Assembly (NCBI GenBank): GCA_025738555.1
Contig: JAOVFP010000004.1
Location: 4,526,001-4,590,000 of the forward strand
From: Cyathus striatus
Lineage: Eukaryota > Basidiomycota > Agaricomycetes > Agaricales > Nidulariaceae
Length of the DNA: 64,000 nt
Direction: 5' to 3'
This document shows, piece after piece, positions 22,946 through 34,156 of this stretch (position 1 is the first letter of the stretch; every line of letters starts with the position of its first letter). Under the pieces are notes generated by a model. The model did no database searches, was not told the DNA's origin, and saw nothing but the letters and a program-made list of their open reading frames with translations. The position numbers were made by a program, and so were the translations under genes.

Positions 22946-25900
22946 GCGCAAACTTGCTGGCCTCATTTTATGTACCTTAGAATGTAACTGTACCTACTGT
23001 AGATCTGGAATCGAAATACATATTGTTGCAAAAAGAAAGAACTAAACACACCTTCCCTAATCAGGAAGTAAAACCTGGAAATGTGTATTGGGTCGCACAG
23101 AGATTAAAAGACCAAACATCAGAACTTGCCCTTGCCACATTAAGTATTTGGATGCATCCTAAAAGAAGACCCAAAGTGATTCAGAAAACAATCATGGAGT
23201 TAAATAATTTTTCAGATCAAGATATAATTCCCGCATTGGAAGAATTAAGAAAACCTAAAAGATTTATTCATGGAACAAATGGGAATCAGATGGATCTTGA
23301 TCTAATGGTCACTACTTTGGACACTCAACGAACTTATGGACTAAAGGCATTACTGGACAGTGGAAGTACTGGAACTTGTATTAATCAAAGATTTATCAAA
23401 GAAAATCGAATTACAACTAAGAAATATCCAAGACCTACACCGGTTTACAATGCAGACAGAACCCTTAATAGTGACGGATCTATTATGGATTATGTTGAAC
23501 TAAGAGTACAATTAGGATAACATGTGGAAATATTGCAACTTGCAGTCATTAATTTAGGAAAAGCATCCATGTTTATAGGACACGATTGGCTTCAAACTCA
23601 CAATCCAGAAATAGATTGGAAAAATGAAACTATTAAATTCACACAATGTCCGATTGAATGTACCCTGATAATTAATACTATGGACCCTGAAGAAGATGAA
23701 TCTGATCTAGATGAACAGATAAATCTTGAATCAGATGATCACATTATTGCAGTAAACATTTTCGAACAAATAGAACTCAGAGCGTTTCAAACTACTGCTT
23801 CAAAAATTGCTGAAGCTCAAAATCAGCAAAAACCAAAGAAGCATTGGAAAGAAATGGTTCCAATGTATTACCATGAATTCGAAAGAGTATTCACAAAGGA
23901 ATCATTTGATAAACTTCCTCCTCGTCGACCATGGGATCATGCCATCGAATTACTCCCAGGAGCAACTTCATTCGATTGTAAGATCTATCCATTAAACTTG
24001 GATGAACAAAAACAGTTGAATGAATTTCTCGATGAGAATCTTAAATCAGGACACATTAGACCCTCAAAGTCACCCTGGGCATCACCGTTCTTTTTCATTA
24101 AAAAGAAGGACAGATCTTTACGACCAATTCAAGATTATCGAAAACTTAATGAAATAATGGTTAAAAATGGATATCCATTACCGTTAATTCAAGAATTAGT
24201 AGATAAGCTAAAAAAGGCATGATACTTTACTAAGCTAGATATCTGATGGGGTTATAATAATGTCTGAATCAAAGAAGGTGATGAACAATATGCTGCATTT
24301 AGGACAAATCGAGGACTATTCGAACCTTTAGTCATGTTCTTCGGTCTTACCAATTCACTGGCAACTTTCCAAACAATGATGAATGACATATTCAGAATGG
24401 AAATTAACGAAGGAACAGTCATTGTATATATGGATGACATTCTTATATTTACCGAAACATTGGAAGAACATAGAAAAATGGTTAAACGAGTTCTTAGGAA
24501 ATTAGAACAACATGAACTATACCTTAAACCTGAAAAATGTTTCTTCAAAAAAGCAGAAGTTGAATATCTCGGACTTATCATATCTAAGAATTCTGTATGA
24601 ATGGATTCTGGAAAAGTGAAAGCTGTAGTTGATTGGCCAGTTCCAAATAATAAAAGGGAACTTCAACAATTTCTAGGATTCATTAATTTCTATCGAAGGT
24701 TCATTCAAGGATTTGCTAAAATAGCAAAACCTCTTCATGAATTGACCGGAAAGAATGAATGGAAATGGGATCTTGATCAAGCCCTAGCATTTTCAGAATT
24801 AAAGAATAAAATCATTTCAGCTCCAATTCTTGCAATGCCAAACGATGATGGAAAATATCGTGTTGAAGCTGATTCTTCTGATTTCACAAATGGAGCAATT
24901 CTATCCCAAGAACAAACTGATGGGAAATGGAAACCGATCGTGTTTTTATCACATGCTTTAAGCCCGACTGAGAGAAATTATGAAATCTACGATAAGGAAA
25001 TGCTTGCCATAATGAGAGCATTAGACATGTGGAGACAATACCTTTTAGGGGCTAGACAAATATTTGAAATCTGGACAGATCATAAGAATCTTCAATATTT
25101 TAGAAAACCACAAAAACTAAATCGCAGACAAGCAAGATGGTCAACTGAATTATCGGAATTTCATTATACATTGCATCATAAACCAGGAAATCAAATGACT
25201 AAAGCAGATTTATTATCTCGAAGAGCAGGACACGAACAAGGCAAACATGTTAACAAAGACATTATTCTTCTTAAACTGGAACATTTCAGACAAACCTATG
25301 AAGTTCATGGTGAAGACGAAGACATTATGGAACAAGTTTGAAAATCCCGAAAGAATCAAGATAAAGAGGTCATTAAAATGTTAAACCTTAAATCGAAAGA
25401 TTGGATCGAATCACCAGAAGGAATAGTTACATGGAAAGATCGAGTTTATATTCCCAAAAATGCTAAACTAAGGGAACACATAATCAGATTATGTCATGAT
25501 TCAGCTATATCAGGACATCACAGAGAATATAAAACTCAGGAACTGATTACAAGAAATTATTGGTGGCCAAGAATACGGTTCAATATAATAAAATACGTAT
25601 CTGGATGTGAAGCATGTCAAAGGACAAATATTCATCAATCAAAACCAATTGGATTATTAAACCCTAATAGTATTCCTGAAGGACCTTGGCATACTATATC
25701 AATTGATTTTGTCAGACCTCTTCCATATTCCCAAGGATTTGATTTCCTGATGGTAATAGTAGATCGATTTACTAAGATGGCAGCATTTATTCCATGCAAT
25801 AAGGAAATTGATAGTCCAGGAGTTGCTGAATTATATTTAGAAAAAGTATTTAAAAACTTCAGAATGCCGCAATGAATCATTAGTGATAGAGGATCTCAAT

Positions 25901-26757
25901 TCGCATCTCATTTTACAAAAGAATTTACAAAACAATTAGGTGTTAAAATGAACCTATCAACTGCATACAGACCTCAAATGAATGGACAAGTAGAATGTGT
26001 AAATCAGGAAATAGAACAATATCTCAGAATTTACGTAAACTATGATCAAGACGATTGGGCAGATAAATTAGCAGTAACGGAATTCAATTATAATGATATG
26101 ATACATCGAGCAACTGGATACACGCCTTTTTATTTAATGTACAGACATCATCCTTATGTAGGAATCAGACCCAATGGAACGTCACATGTTATTGGTGTAG
26201 AAGAATTTATTACTACGATAACAAAGGCCAGAGAAAATGCTAAGGCAGCTCTTACTCTATCAAATGAAGCAATGAAATGAGGATACAATAGAAATAGAAA
26301 TGAATCACCTGAATACAAACCTGGTGACCTTGTTTACATAGAAGGAATTAACATTAAATCCAATAGACTGGTTGCAAAGTTAGATGACAAACGATATGGA
26401 CCCTTTAAAGTACTAAAGAAAGTCAGATTAGCTTCGTATGAAATCCAATTACCGAAAAACTGGAACCGAAAACATCCTGTGTTTAACACACAACTACTTA
26501 TGAAATATGTACCTGCACAATATAAGTCACAACAAAAGCCAAAACCACCACCAGCTATTTTAGTTGATGATCAGGAACAGTATGAAGTAGAAGCAATTCT
26601 AGCATGGAAGATAAATCAAAAGAAGGTTTTATATAAAATCAAATGGAAAGGCTATTCTTATGATCATTGTACATGGGAACCGATAACATCATTAACCAGA
26701 TCTAAAAGTCTATTAAATAAATTTCATCATGAAAATCTGGAATGTCCAAATGTATAA
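22946..26757 (+). pseudogene. pol of element 2 with chromodomain
   Basis: One frame, -1 relative to gag, carries: protease LLDSGSTGTC (about 23350); reverse transcriptase with FFGLTNSLATF and YMDD (about 24427-24440); RNase H (EADSSDFTNGAI ... WTDHKNLQYF); integrase zinc region (HHREYKTQELI ... CEACQRTN, 25510-25630); integrase core (SIDFVRPLP, ISDRGSQF, NGQVE); and a chromodomain YEVEAILAWKI...YKIKWKGYS...CTWEP (26578-26700), which would steer integration to modified chromatin. In-frame stops sit where relatives have arginine, for example before YFTKLDI, before WGYNN, before IKEGDE and before IISDRG. One TAA (23518) replaces an AGA seen in element 3. Confidence 0.9.
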
Positions 26758-26961
26758 ATACATAAGGATTATCTATTGACCATAGTTATTCAAACATGCT
26801 TTCCAACAACATCACTCTTTTGATTTATGTTATTGTCATTTTCATCCTCTGCATGGCCATTTTTATACTCAGTCATTATATTCCTTGAATCATACTTTGA
26901 ATTCATGAATGACCCTGTCAACCTGAAGACTCCATTGAAATGTCGTGAGGACACGACTCTT

Positions 26962-26974
26962 AAAGGGGGGGTAA
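26962..26974 (+). other. Polypurine tract of element 2
   Basis: AAAGGGGGGGTAA directly precedes the 3' LTR. The same sequence precedes the element 3 LTR at 39450-39462. Confidence 0.8.
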
Positions 26975-27348
26975 TGTTAGGATTTCGTTACTTATCTAAT
27001 CTCTTATCTAATCTTGTCTTATCTATGTCATGTGATTAGTCACATGACCTACAATGCGGACACCATGCATATCAACATACGTTACTCATCATTACTGTGG
27101 GCACAGTTGCACAGTTTGGCCATATGTATAACATGAGTTCTTAATGTAGAAGCACAGTATACATGCGTTGTAGTGTAGGATACTTACATGCAATTCCCTC
27201 ATGGACTCTTTCTATAAATACGGTCTTTCTTAGTTAGTATTCACTATTCTTGTGCTAGTTTATTCCAGACTAGTAATAAGATTCACTTCTTTCTCACATT
27301 CAAGTGTTTAAGTTCGGCTTTGAGTATTTTGCTCATCTGTTGCTAACA
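26975..27348 (+). repeat. 3' LTR of element 2
   Basis: This 374-base copy is followed by the target repeat CAGAA (27349-27353). At least three sites have CA in one LTR and TG in the other, which implies an ancestral CG lost independently in each copy. Confidence 0.95.
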
Positions 27349-27759
27349 CAGAACAAGTGCACTCTCTGCTGTGAGCAGAGGAAATGATGGTGACATTGAA
27401 ATGGCTGATGTCGGGGCAATGCCAGATAGTGAGCATGCAAATCCTGCTGAAGATATCATTGAGGGAGACAAGAATGTGTCTGAGGACCTAGAAGATCACC
27501 TGGAACAGTGTCGACAAGCTCTGATTACAATTGTAAGTATGCCAGAGTGAAACACAGAGGTGTGTAGGTGATTTTGATCATAGAAAGCCAGGGTTTGGTG
27601 ATTGTCCCAATCACCAAAGCCATGCCACAGTATAATTGCAATCATAAACAATCATTGAGGTTCTAATTGAGCATTATTATTGTATAAATGTATTAAGTGA
27701 TCATAAACAATCATTGATTTATTCTAATTGAATATTACTGTTGTATGGATGTTTAGGTG

Positions 27760-28051
27760 TGTCAGAAGTAACAAAGAATAGAGGGGGTGGTTGAGAGGAA
27801 TGAGAGTAATAAAGGAGCAAAGAGGGTGATAAGAGAGCAAATAACTCAGACACAAACACTAACACAGACACAAGATGGGGAGGAAACTTGTTGACATCTA
27901 TCAAAGTACAAGAGGTTTATATATACAGGAAAGCACAGCCATGTAACTAAGGTAACTGACAGCTGTCAATCTGTCAATCACAGAACTGTCAAGTATGAAA
28001 GGTGACAAGTGACAGCTGTCAAAGAAGCTGTGCAACCCTGAATGTCTAACA
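27760..28051 (+). repeat. Solo LTR, 292 bases
   Basis: The sequence begins TGTCAGAAGTAAC and ends GAATGTCTAACA, with AGGTG on both sides (27755-27759 and 28052-28056). It interrupts the tandem-repeat arm, and the right arm lacks it. A TATATATA box lies near 27915. No second LTR or internal region is present, so it is probably the product of LTR-LTR recombination. It is unlike the LTRs of elements 1, 2 and 4. Confidence 0.75.
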
Positions 28052-28440
28052 AGGTGATCATAAACAATCATTGATTTTTATTATTTGAATATTAGTATTG
28101 TATGAATGTATTAGGTGATCATAAACAATCATTAGTTTTTACTATTTGAATATTAGCATTGTATGGATGATTAGGTGATCATAAACAATCATTGATTTTT
28201 CTAATTGAATATTATGGTTGTATGGGTGGTTAGGCAATCATAAACAATCATTAATTTTTACTAATTGAATATTACCACTGTACAGATGGTTAGGTGATCA
28301 TAAACAATCATTGATTTTTTCTAATTGAATATTATGGTTGTATGGGTGGTTAGGCAATCATAAACAATCATTAATTGTTTCAAGTTGAATAATACAATTG
28401 TGTGGATGTATTAGGTGATCATAAGCAATCAATTGCTATT
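28052..28440. repeat. About 60-base tandem repeats, left arm
   Basis: Six to seven units of 59-61 bases start GGTGATCATAAACAATCATT and end near TGTATGGATGNTTA. A matching inverted array lies at about 33482-33890. Units vary mainly by transitions. They probably act as, or derive from, subterminal transposase-binding repeats. Confidence 0.85.
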
Positions 28441-28965
28441 GTATGAATTTGTCATGTTTTCCTGTGCATCACAATTGTCGCATGTCATGTTTGTCAATTG
28501 TTTCCATGCCTTTCATATCCCAGGAATCAAACTCAGTAACACAATAGTTAACTCTGTCCAATTCTTAATAATGTAATTTGACCTTTGACATTGACAATGT
28601 ATTTAAATTTTAAAACCATGTCAAGAGAAGGAAATTCAGCAATAGCAGGTGCATGAACAACTTCCTGATGGTGTCTGGTTAGATTGGACCAGAACATTCT
28701 GAAATGCCTGTTCACTGCTAAGGTAGATGACAGATGGATCTGACACCCCTTATGTAAGCTAATTACATAAGTGCCAAGAGGTGCAAAATCTGCAGTTTGA
28801 AAAAATCCAAAAAATTGTGACCTTTGGGAAAGCTGGGTAGATGCCACACTAGTACTGTAGATCATCTAAAGTAGTATTAATACCTATTCTACCTAAGTAG
28901 TGGCTATATACTTGAGATATGAAGCTTTTAGTTCTGTTGCCATAGAAGGAGGCAGCACCCAGTGT

Positions 28966-31013
28966 TAGTGTTGCCACGGCTTGGCTGAAAGCTGCTAGCC
29001 ATTTAAGCCAAGCTGAAAATAAGCCAAGCCAAGCTGATTTCATGGCTTCAGGGCTCATTTGAGGGATGGCTAAGAATTTAGTGGCTTGCTGCAGCTAAAA
29101 GTTGGCTAAGCCAGTGGCTTATCTACCTATTTCTCACATTTTATATGTTGTGTGATTTTGTCAGCACATTTTGGTTGTTTGTAAGTATATAAAACTATAA
29201 ATGTTGGCAAATGTCATTATATCGAAATATGTTCAGTTATGTGTGCAAACTACTTCCAAACTTTCTACTTAATACTGAAAGTCTGACTTAATGTGTAATG
29301 ATGTGTGACATGTGACAACACTGTGATCTAGTGTGACTTTAATTAAGTTCAGGCTCACAGCACTGCAACTACTTAATCCTCCACCTCAAGCTTCGTTGTT
29401 TCCAAGTATTTTGAGCTACAATGCCATTAATGCCAAATATTCAGCTATAGTAAATATTTAATTCTCTATTTGCATACATCTTTGCAGTGTATTTTAAGCA
29501 GGCTCCTAAAACCAGCACTCTCGTATCTCGCAACAACCTCCTTAGGTAAACAAGGGCAAATAAACCTAAGGAGGTTGTGCTCGATAGAGCGGCTGGCATA
29601 AGTGGTCACCGAAGTTTCCCCGCGGACCCTTTCCATCAACAGGGAAATCGACGGCGGGGCATGCCGCATTCCCACCTCATACCTATGTACTCGTGCTCAT
29701 GAACACCAATTATCTACAATTATTTGAGCCTCATACTCTCTGTGTACTTATTCTCAAACGCACAAATAATTTAATTTTGGTCTTTCTTTGTTGATTGCAG
29801 TAATAGTATTTGTATTATGAAGTAATAAAATGTACTGGATGTGTCGAAATTACCAGCCTACATATACTTATATGAATTGAAGTGAAAGATAAAAAATAAA
29901 GCAGGTACTGTTAGATATGCAAATGCCTCCAAGTTCAACTCGCACTCCTGTTTTTCATTAGACCATGCCCACTTATATTCACTCAGCAACCACCACCTCA
30001 CCACCAAGGTCATATGATCATTGCACAGCAAGGTAATATATTGTATATATTGTATCTCTCTATGTTTCACTATACTGCCCTGTGTTTTATTCTAATACTT
30101 TATTATCTTGTACTGTTGCTGTGCTGCACAGCACACTCTGTGCCACACACATTCCCTCCTATGTAGTTTACTCCTTTATCTAGGAGTAAAGGACTCATAA
30201 TGTATATAAGCCTATGTACTTTAGCTAGTACACCTCAGCAATTGTTCACAACACTGAGGTGAGTTTCTTACTTGTACATACTGAATCATTTACTTACAAT
30301 TACCTAGTTAATTACTCTAAGTTTTCTTCAGGTACTACAGTGTGTACTCCACAGACAGTTAAACAACAGCCAAATAAGTGAATGCCAGTTAGCTGAAAGG
30401 CTCAGGCCTCAGGCTTCAAAGCTTCATATACATACTGTATTTAAAAGGTAAGTACTTTCATCAGTCACACTTGTAAGTCTATGAAAGGCAAGTACTTACT
30501 GCAGTCAGCAAAGAAAGACCAAAATTAAATTATTTGTGCATTTGAGAATAAGTACATGGAGAGTATGAGGCTCAAATAATTGTAGATAATTGGTGTTCAT
30601 GAGTGCGAGTACATAGGTATGAGGTGGGAATGTGGCGTGCCCCGCCGTCGATTTCCCTGTTGATGGAAAGGGTCCGCAGGGAAACTTCGGTGACCACTTA
30701 TGCCAGCCGCTCTATCGAGCACAACCTCCTTAGGTTTATTTGTCTTAAGCAAATATTTGCCCTTGTTTACCTAAGGAGGTTGTTGCGAGATGTGGGGGTG
30801 CTGGTTTTAGGAGCCTGTATTTTAAGTAGAATACTTACATTTTCGATTATTATGACATTTGTTTAGAAACTAAAGAGAAATAAGTAACTTAGCCAATGGC
30901 TTAGCCGATTAGCTAGCCAAAGCTGATGAAGCCAAGCCATAGCTGTTCATTTCGGCTTCAAGCCAAGATACAAAAAGCCATTAGCTGATAGAAGCCAAGC
31001 CATGGCAACACTA
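28966..31013. mobile_element. hAT-type element, non-autonomous, 2.05 kb
   Basis: Inverted ends TAGTGTTGCCACGGCTTGGCT and its near-complement at 31013 are flanked by an exact 8-base duplication CCCAGTGT (28958-28965 and 31014-31021). Both subterminal regions carry many AAGCCAAGC-type words. The inside holds a 300-base inverted duplication and no hAT transposase. It is nested in the TA-flanked element. Confidence 0.88.
29499..30817. repeat. Inverted duplication with internal hairpins
   Basis: Arms 29499-29800 and 30499-30817 are highly similar in opposite orientation. Each arm holds a perfect 14-base inverted pair CAACCTCCTTAGGT / ACCTAAGGAGGTTG (29534-29547 with 29564-29577; 30722-30735 with 30769-30782). 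Both arms keep an open frame with APPSISLLMERVR and ETSVTTYASRSIEHNLLRFI, read toward the outer end of each arm. The peptide is not recognised; it may be a captured gene piece. The right arm has an extra segment of about 17 bases inside its hairpin loop. Confidence 0.8.
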
Positions 31014-31021
31014 CCCAGTGT

Positions 31022-32540
31022 CCATGGTACAATTTATTAGCCCAAGCTGCTTCAGGCCCTGTCAAATCCTGGTGGTATGAATCTATAAAGCATGCAGATC
31101 TATTTGCATATCTGAATGTTAAATATGATCAATAAGAATCTATTGCATAGTAGATTTATTGACCTTAAATTTTGAATTTGAGGGACATTATTAAGACATG
31201 CAAGAACATTTTGTTCCATTGCATTGATTTCAGATGTCCTAGAACACATCTTCTACAGTTGCCTGGCACTGTCTAGGTGGTTTGTTGGTCTTGTCTTCTG
31301 GTTCTTTTTGCACAATACCTTTCTTAATATTGTTTAAGCAGTTTTTTGTGCTTGTAGACCTTCTTCCCATGGTTTTTGTGCCAAAAAGATGTCAGTTTTC
31401 AATGCTTCTGGGATATTGGAACAAACAGAGCACCTGCTTATACATCACATGATGTGCTTATGTAAGATGCAAAACCTTGGAAGCCCAAAAATCCAAGTCG
31501 CATTCTAAGTATTGGAAACATAGTAATATGACATTCTGAGCTACTTTCTTAAAAAAATATTGCACCTTAAATAAGTTGACAAATAAATATTTTTTCAGGA
31601 AAATAACTCGAACATGCTGTTTGAATTATCAAACACTACAACTTGTTCAAGCCAAATATGCACAAAAATGAGCAATGAGGGAGGAATTTCAGCTCTTCAA
31701 AGAGGTAAGATTTGGATTACATAAGGGTGTCAGATCCATCTGTCATCTACCTTAATTCTAGATGGTGTCTGGCCTTAAAAGAGTGAAAAAGAAATGGTCA
31801 CTGGGCAAGAAGGAGTAGAGAAGTACAGGATGCATTTTCATACTTAGGAATGGATGCAAATACTAAAAAAACTATATATCATATATCACAGATGTGAGTA
31901 CATATGGCACTGTAGAAGTGAAACTAATTGTAACACAATATCACTAAGAATGGAGGTAGTCTCCATTACTTCTCGGTATTGATAAAACAAAGAAACTGCC
32001 ATGTAGTCATATAGAGTAAGCAAATATGTGACTGAATAATGTGTGTTGTTGAAAACACCACTATAACCAATGGTTGATACAAGAATTATAATAATGACTT
32101 AGGATTAGGTTAATACCATTATATCACATACTTAGTTCTGATTGGACAACATGTCATACCATCTCATTCCAAATTTCTCATACATTGTTAATGGACCTAC
32201 ATACACTCTACATTTTCCATTCTAGTTTCTTATTACTGTTACACTTCCATAATTTTATAATTGTCATATCTCATGTTATGACCTTCAATTCTACAAGAAC
32301 TTTTTTGTTTTTTAGTTTTAATAATTTACTGTGCACCCCCGGATACTTTGCTTCTGTAACAATTTAAACAATGGTATGGATATACAGGTAACTGTGCACA
32401 TGTGATTGATTTCTCTCAACTTCACTATTAAGTGTTCAGTACCACATAATTCCTCACTCTATTGTGTTTTAAGGCTCCATAAGTGTGAGCAAATGTAAAA
32501 AGTATAAATAAGTGCATATACTTACTGTTGTTATGACCTG
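31022..32540. other. Internal DNA of nested elements, no gene seen
   Basis: Bases to 31752 belong to the TA-flanked element and the rest to the long inverted-repeat unit. The composition is AT-rich. Frames are short and none shows a recognisable domain. Confidence 0.5.
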
Positions 32541-32559
32541 TGTCTGAGAGGTCTAAATA

Positions 32560-33470
32560 TGTGACAAATCTGAAATAAATGGAAAATATGAATGACATCT
32601 ATAAAAATCTTGTAATGCACTTGAAGTATGTAACAAGTGTGAAAACACATCACACACCTCAAAAATGTGACAAATATGACAAATGTGATGCATGTGAAGA
32701 AAAGTGTAACATGTATGAAAAGCATGACAAAAGTCATGCATGTGAATATAAGTGACAAATGTGACACACATAAAAAGGGTGACAAACATGACATGCATGA
32801 AATCATAACAAAATGTGATGCATGTGAAAAGCATGACAGATGTGACCTGCTGGAATATGTGTGACAAATGTGACATGTGTGAATATATGTGACAAATGTG
32901 ATGCATGCAAATATACATGACATATGTGATGTGCATGAAATTGTGACAGATATGATGTGTGCAAAAGCTTGACACATGTAACCCATGGGAACATGCATGA
33001 CAAATGTGACACATTTGAAATCATAACAAAACGTGACGCTTGCGAAAAGCGTGACAGATGTGACGTGCGTGAATATGTATGACAAATGTGATGCATGTGA
33101 ATATATGTGACATATGTAATGTGTGTGAAATCATGACAAAATGTGACATGCACGAAAAGCATAACAGATGTGACCCATGGAAATATGTGTGATAAATGTG
33201 ATGTGTGTGAATATTTGTGACATGTGATGTGTGTGAAATCATAACAAAACATGATACACGTGAAAAGTGCCACAGATGTGACCTGCAGGAATATGTGTGA
33301 CAAATGTGATGCATGTGAAATTGTGACAAAATGCGACACATGTGAAAAGCATTACAGATGTGATACATGTGAATATATGTGACAAACATGAGGTGCAGGA
33401 AATGTCTAGAGCGTGGGAAATGTGTGATGCATGAGACAGTTATGACAATCATGACATGTAGGAAAACATG
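32560..33470. repeat. Minisatellite, TGACAAATGTGATGCATGTGA-like monomers
   Basis: About 900 bases consist of degenerate monomers of roughly 21-28 bases (TGACAAATGTGATGCATG). They are grouped in larger periods of about 80 or 110 bases, marked by GAAATCATAACAAAA at about 32808, 33017, 33128, 33235 and 33317. Long frames on both strands rich in Cys and His, or in Lys, Asp and Cys, are by-products of the repeat and not genes. Confidence 0.85.
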
Positions 33471-33959
33471 ACAAATTCATATAATAACAATATCCAATTA
33501 GTAGTAATCAGTGATTGCTTATGGTCACCTAATACATCCACACAATTGCATTATTCAACTTGAAACAATCAATGATTGTTTATGATTACCTAACCATCCA
33601 TACAATGCTAATATTCAATTAGAAACATCAATGATTGTGTATGATTGCCTAACCATTCATACTAATATTCCAATAGTAAAAACCAATGATTGTTTATGAT
33701 TACCTAATACATTCATACTATACTAATATTTAAATAGTATAAATCAATGATTGTTTATGATCACCTAAACATTCATACAACAGTAATATTCAATTAGAAT
33801 AAATCAATGATTGTTTATAATCACTTAATACATTTATACAATAGTAATGCTCAATTAGAACCTCAATGATTGTCTATGATCACAATCATACTGTGGCATG
33901 GCTTTGGTGATTGGGACAATTACCAAACCCTGGCTTTCTATGATCAAAATCACCTACAC

Positions 33960-34154
33960 TTATGCATCCTCATCATTATCACCAAGGAAGGACACAATGA
34001 AAAAGAAAGATTCAGATCCCCCACCCCATTCACCTTTGATGCCATCCTAGAGGAAGATTTCACATCCCCATTAGGATATGAAACACTCCTTAACACAGTT
34101 CATAATGAATTTGAAGATCTCCCTATGCCCACCTACCCTGATTTCATTTTCTAA
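33960..34154 (+). pseudogene. Truncated small ORF upstream of gag, element 3
   Basis: The reading ILIIITKEGHNE then YETLLNTVHNEFEDLPMP and a PDFIF end, with stop TAA at 34152-34154, matches the small ORF of element 2 (TLTIITEPGHDN ... YETLLNTIHNDGKELPTP ... PDFDL). The N-terminal half is missing at the junction. The upstream bases of this open frame belong to the inverted-repeat unit. Confidence 0.6.
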
Positions 34155-34156
34155 TC

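Larger units (their letters stand above)
20529..27348 (+). mobile_element. Ty3/gypsy chromodomain retrotransposon, element 2
   Basis: LTRs of 374 bases (20529-20902 and 26975-27348) begin TGTTAGGATTTC and end GCTAACA. CAGAA flanks both sides (20524-20528, 27349-27353). Contents in order: self-complementary primer-binding site, a small ORF, gag with a zinc knuckle, pol (protease, RT, RNase H, integrase, chromodomain) and polypurine tract AAAGGGGGGG. Premature stops, mostly TGA, interrupt gag and pol, so this copy is defective in coding though structurally complete. LTRs are about 96% identical. Element 3 (33960-39836) is a more decayed relative. Confidence 0.95.
20087..27532 (+). pseudogene. 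Transposon-associated gene interrupted by element 2
   Basis: The frame from about 20087 (ILKSFSENKITAAEFILDIL) runs with one in-frame TAA (20375-20377) to the insertion at 20528. After removal of element 2 and one CAGAA copy it continues in the same frame at 27354 (TSALSAVSRGNDGDIEMADV) to QALITI and a GTAAGT donor at 27533. Local patterns (a LWDFLAQLLDADP stretch, then an acidic linker, then ALITI at an exon end) resemble a large Agaricomycete protein family associated with DNA transposons, but I cannot name it. Nothing matching its next exon is visible downstream, where the long-TIR unit begins at 27562. It is broken by the insertion, a stop and truncation. Confidence 0.5.
28721..31752. mobile_element. 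TA-flanked inverted-repeat element
   Basis: A 37-base terminal inverted repeat starts AGGTAGATGACAGATGGATC at 28721 and in inverse ends at 31752, with one single-base length difference. TA lies on both sides (28719-28720, 31753-31754). TA targets suggest a Tc1/mariner-like or similar family. Without the hAT-type insertion inside it (28966-31013) the element is roughly 980 bases. I see no transposase, so it is non-autonomous. Confidence 0.65.
27562..33959. mobile_element. Long inverted-repeat unit with tandem-repeat arms
   Basis: The left end (GTGTAGGTGATTTTGATCAT...) at 27562 is repeated in inverse at 33959. The inverted homology continues inward through GCCAGGGTTTGG and an array of roughly 60-base tandem repeats (left to about 28440 once a solo LTR is removed, right from about 33480). 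This is the architecture of a DNA transposon with long terminal and subterminal repeats. Internal DNA is a nest of other elements and a minisatellite; no transposase is recognised. A TA flanks both ends, which could be a target duplication or chance. Left and right flanks do not belong together. Confidence 0.7.

Noticed and set aside
28052..28440. Regular 60-base repeats considered as a CRISPR array
   Set aside because: There are no unique spacers, the units diverge along their whole length, an inverted matching array exists in the other arm, and the genome is eukaryotic.
32531..33452. Cys/His-rich minus-strand frames of up to 184 codons and Cys-rich plus-strand frames resembling zinc-finger proteins
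   Set aside because: They follow the period of the TGACAAATGTGA minisatellite on both strands and in several frames at once, so they are repeat artefacts.
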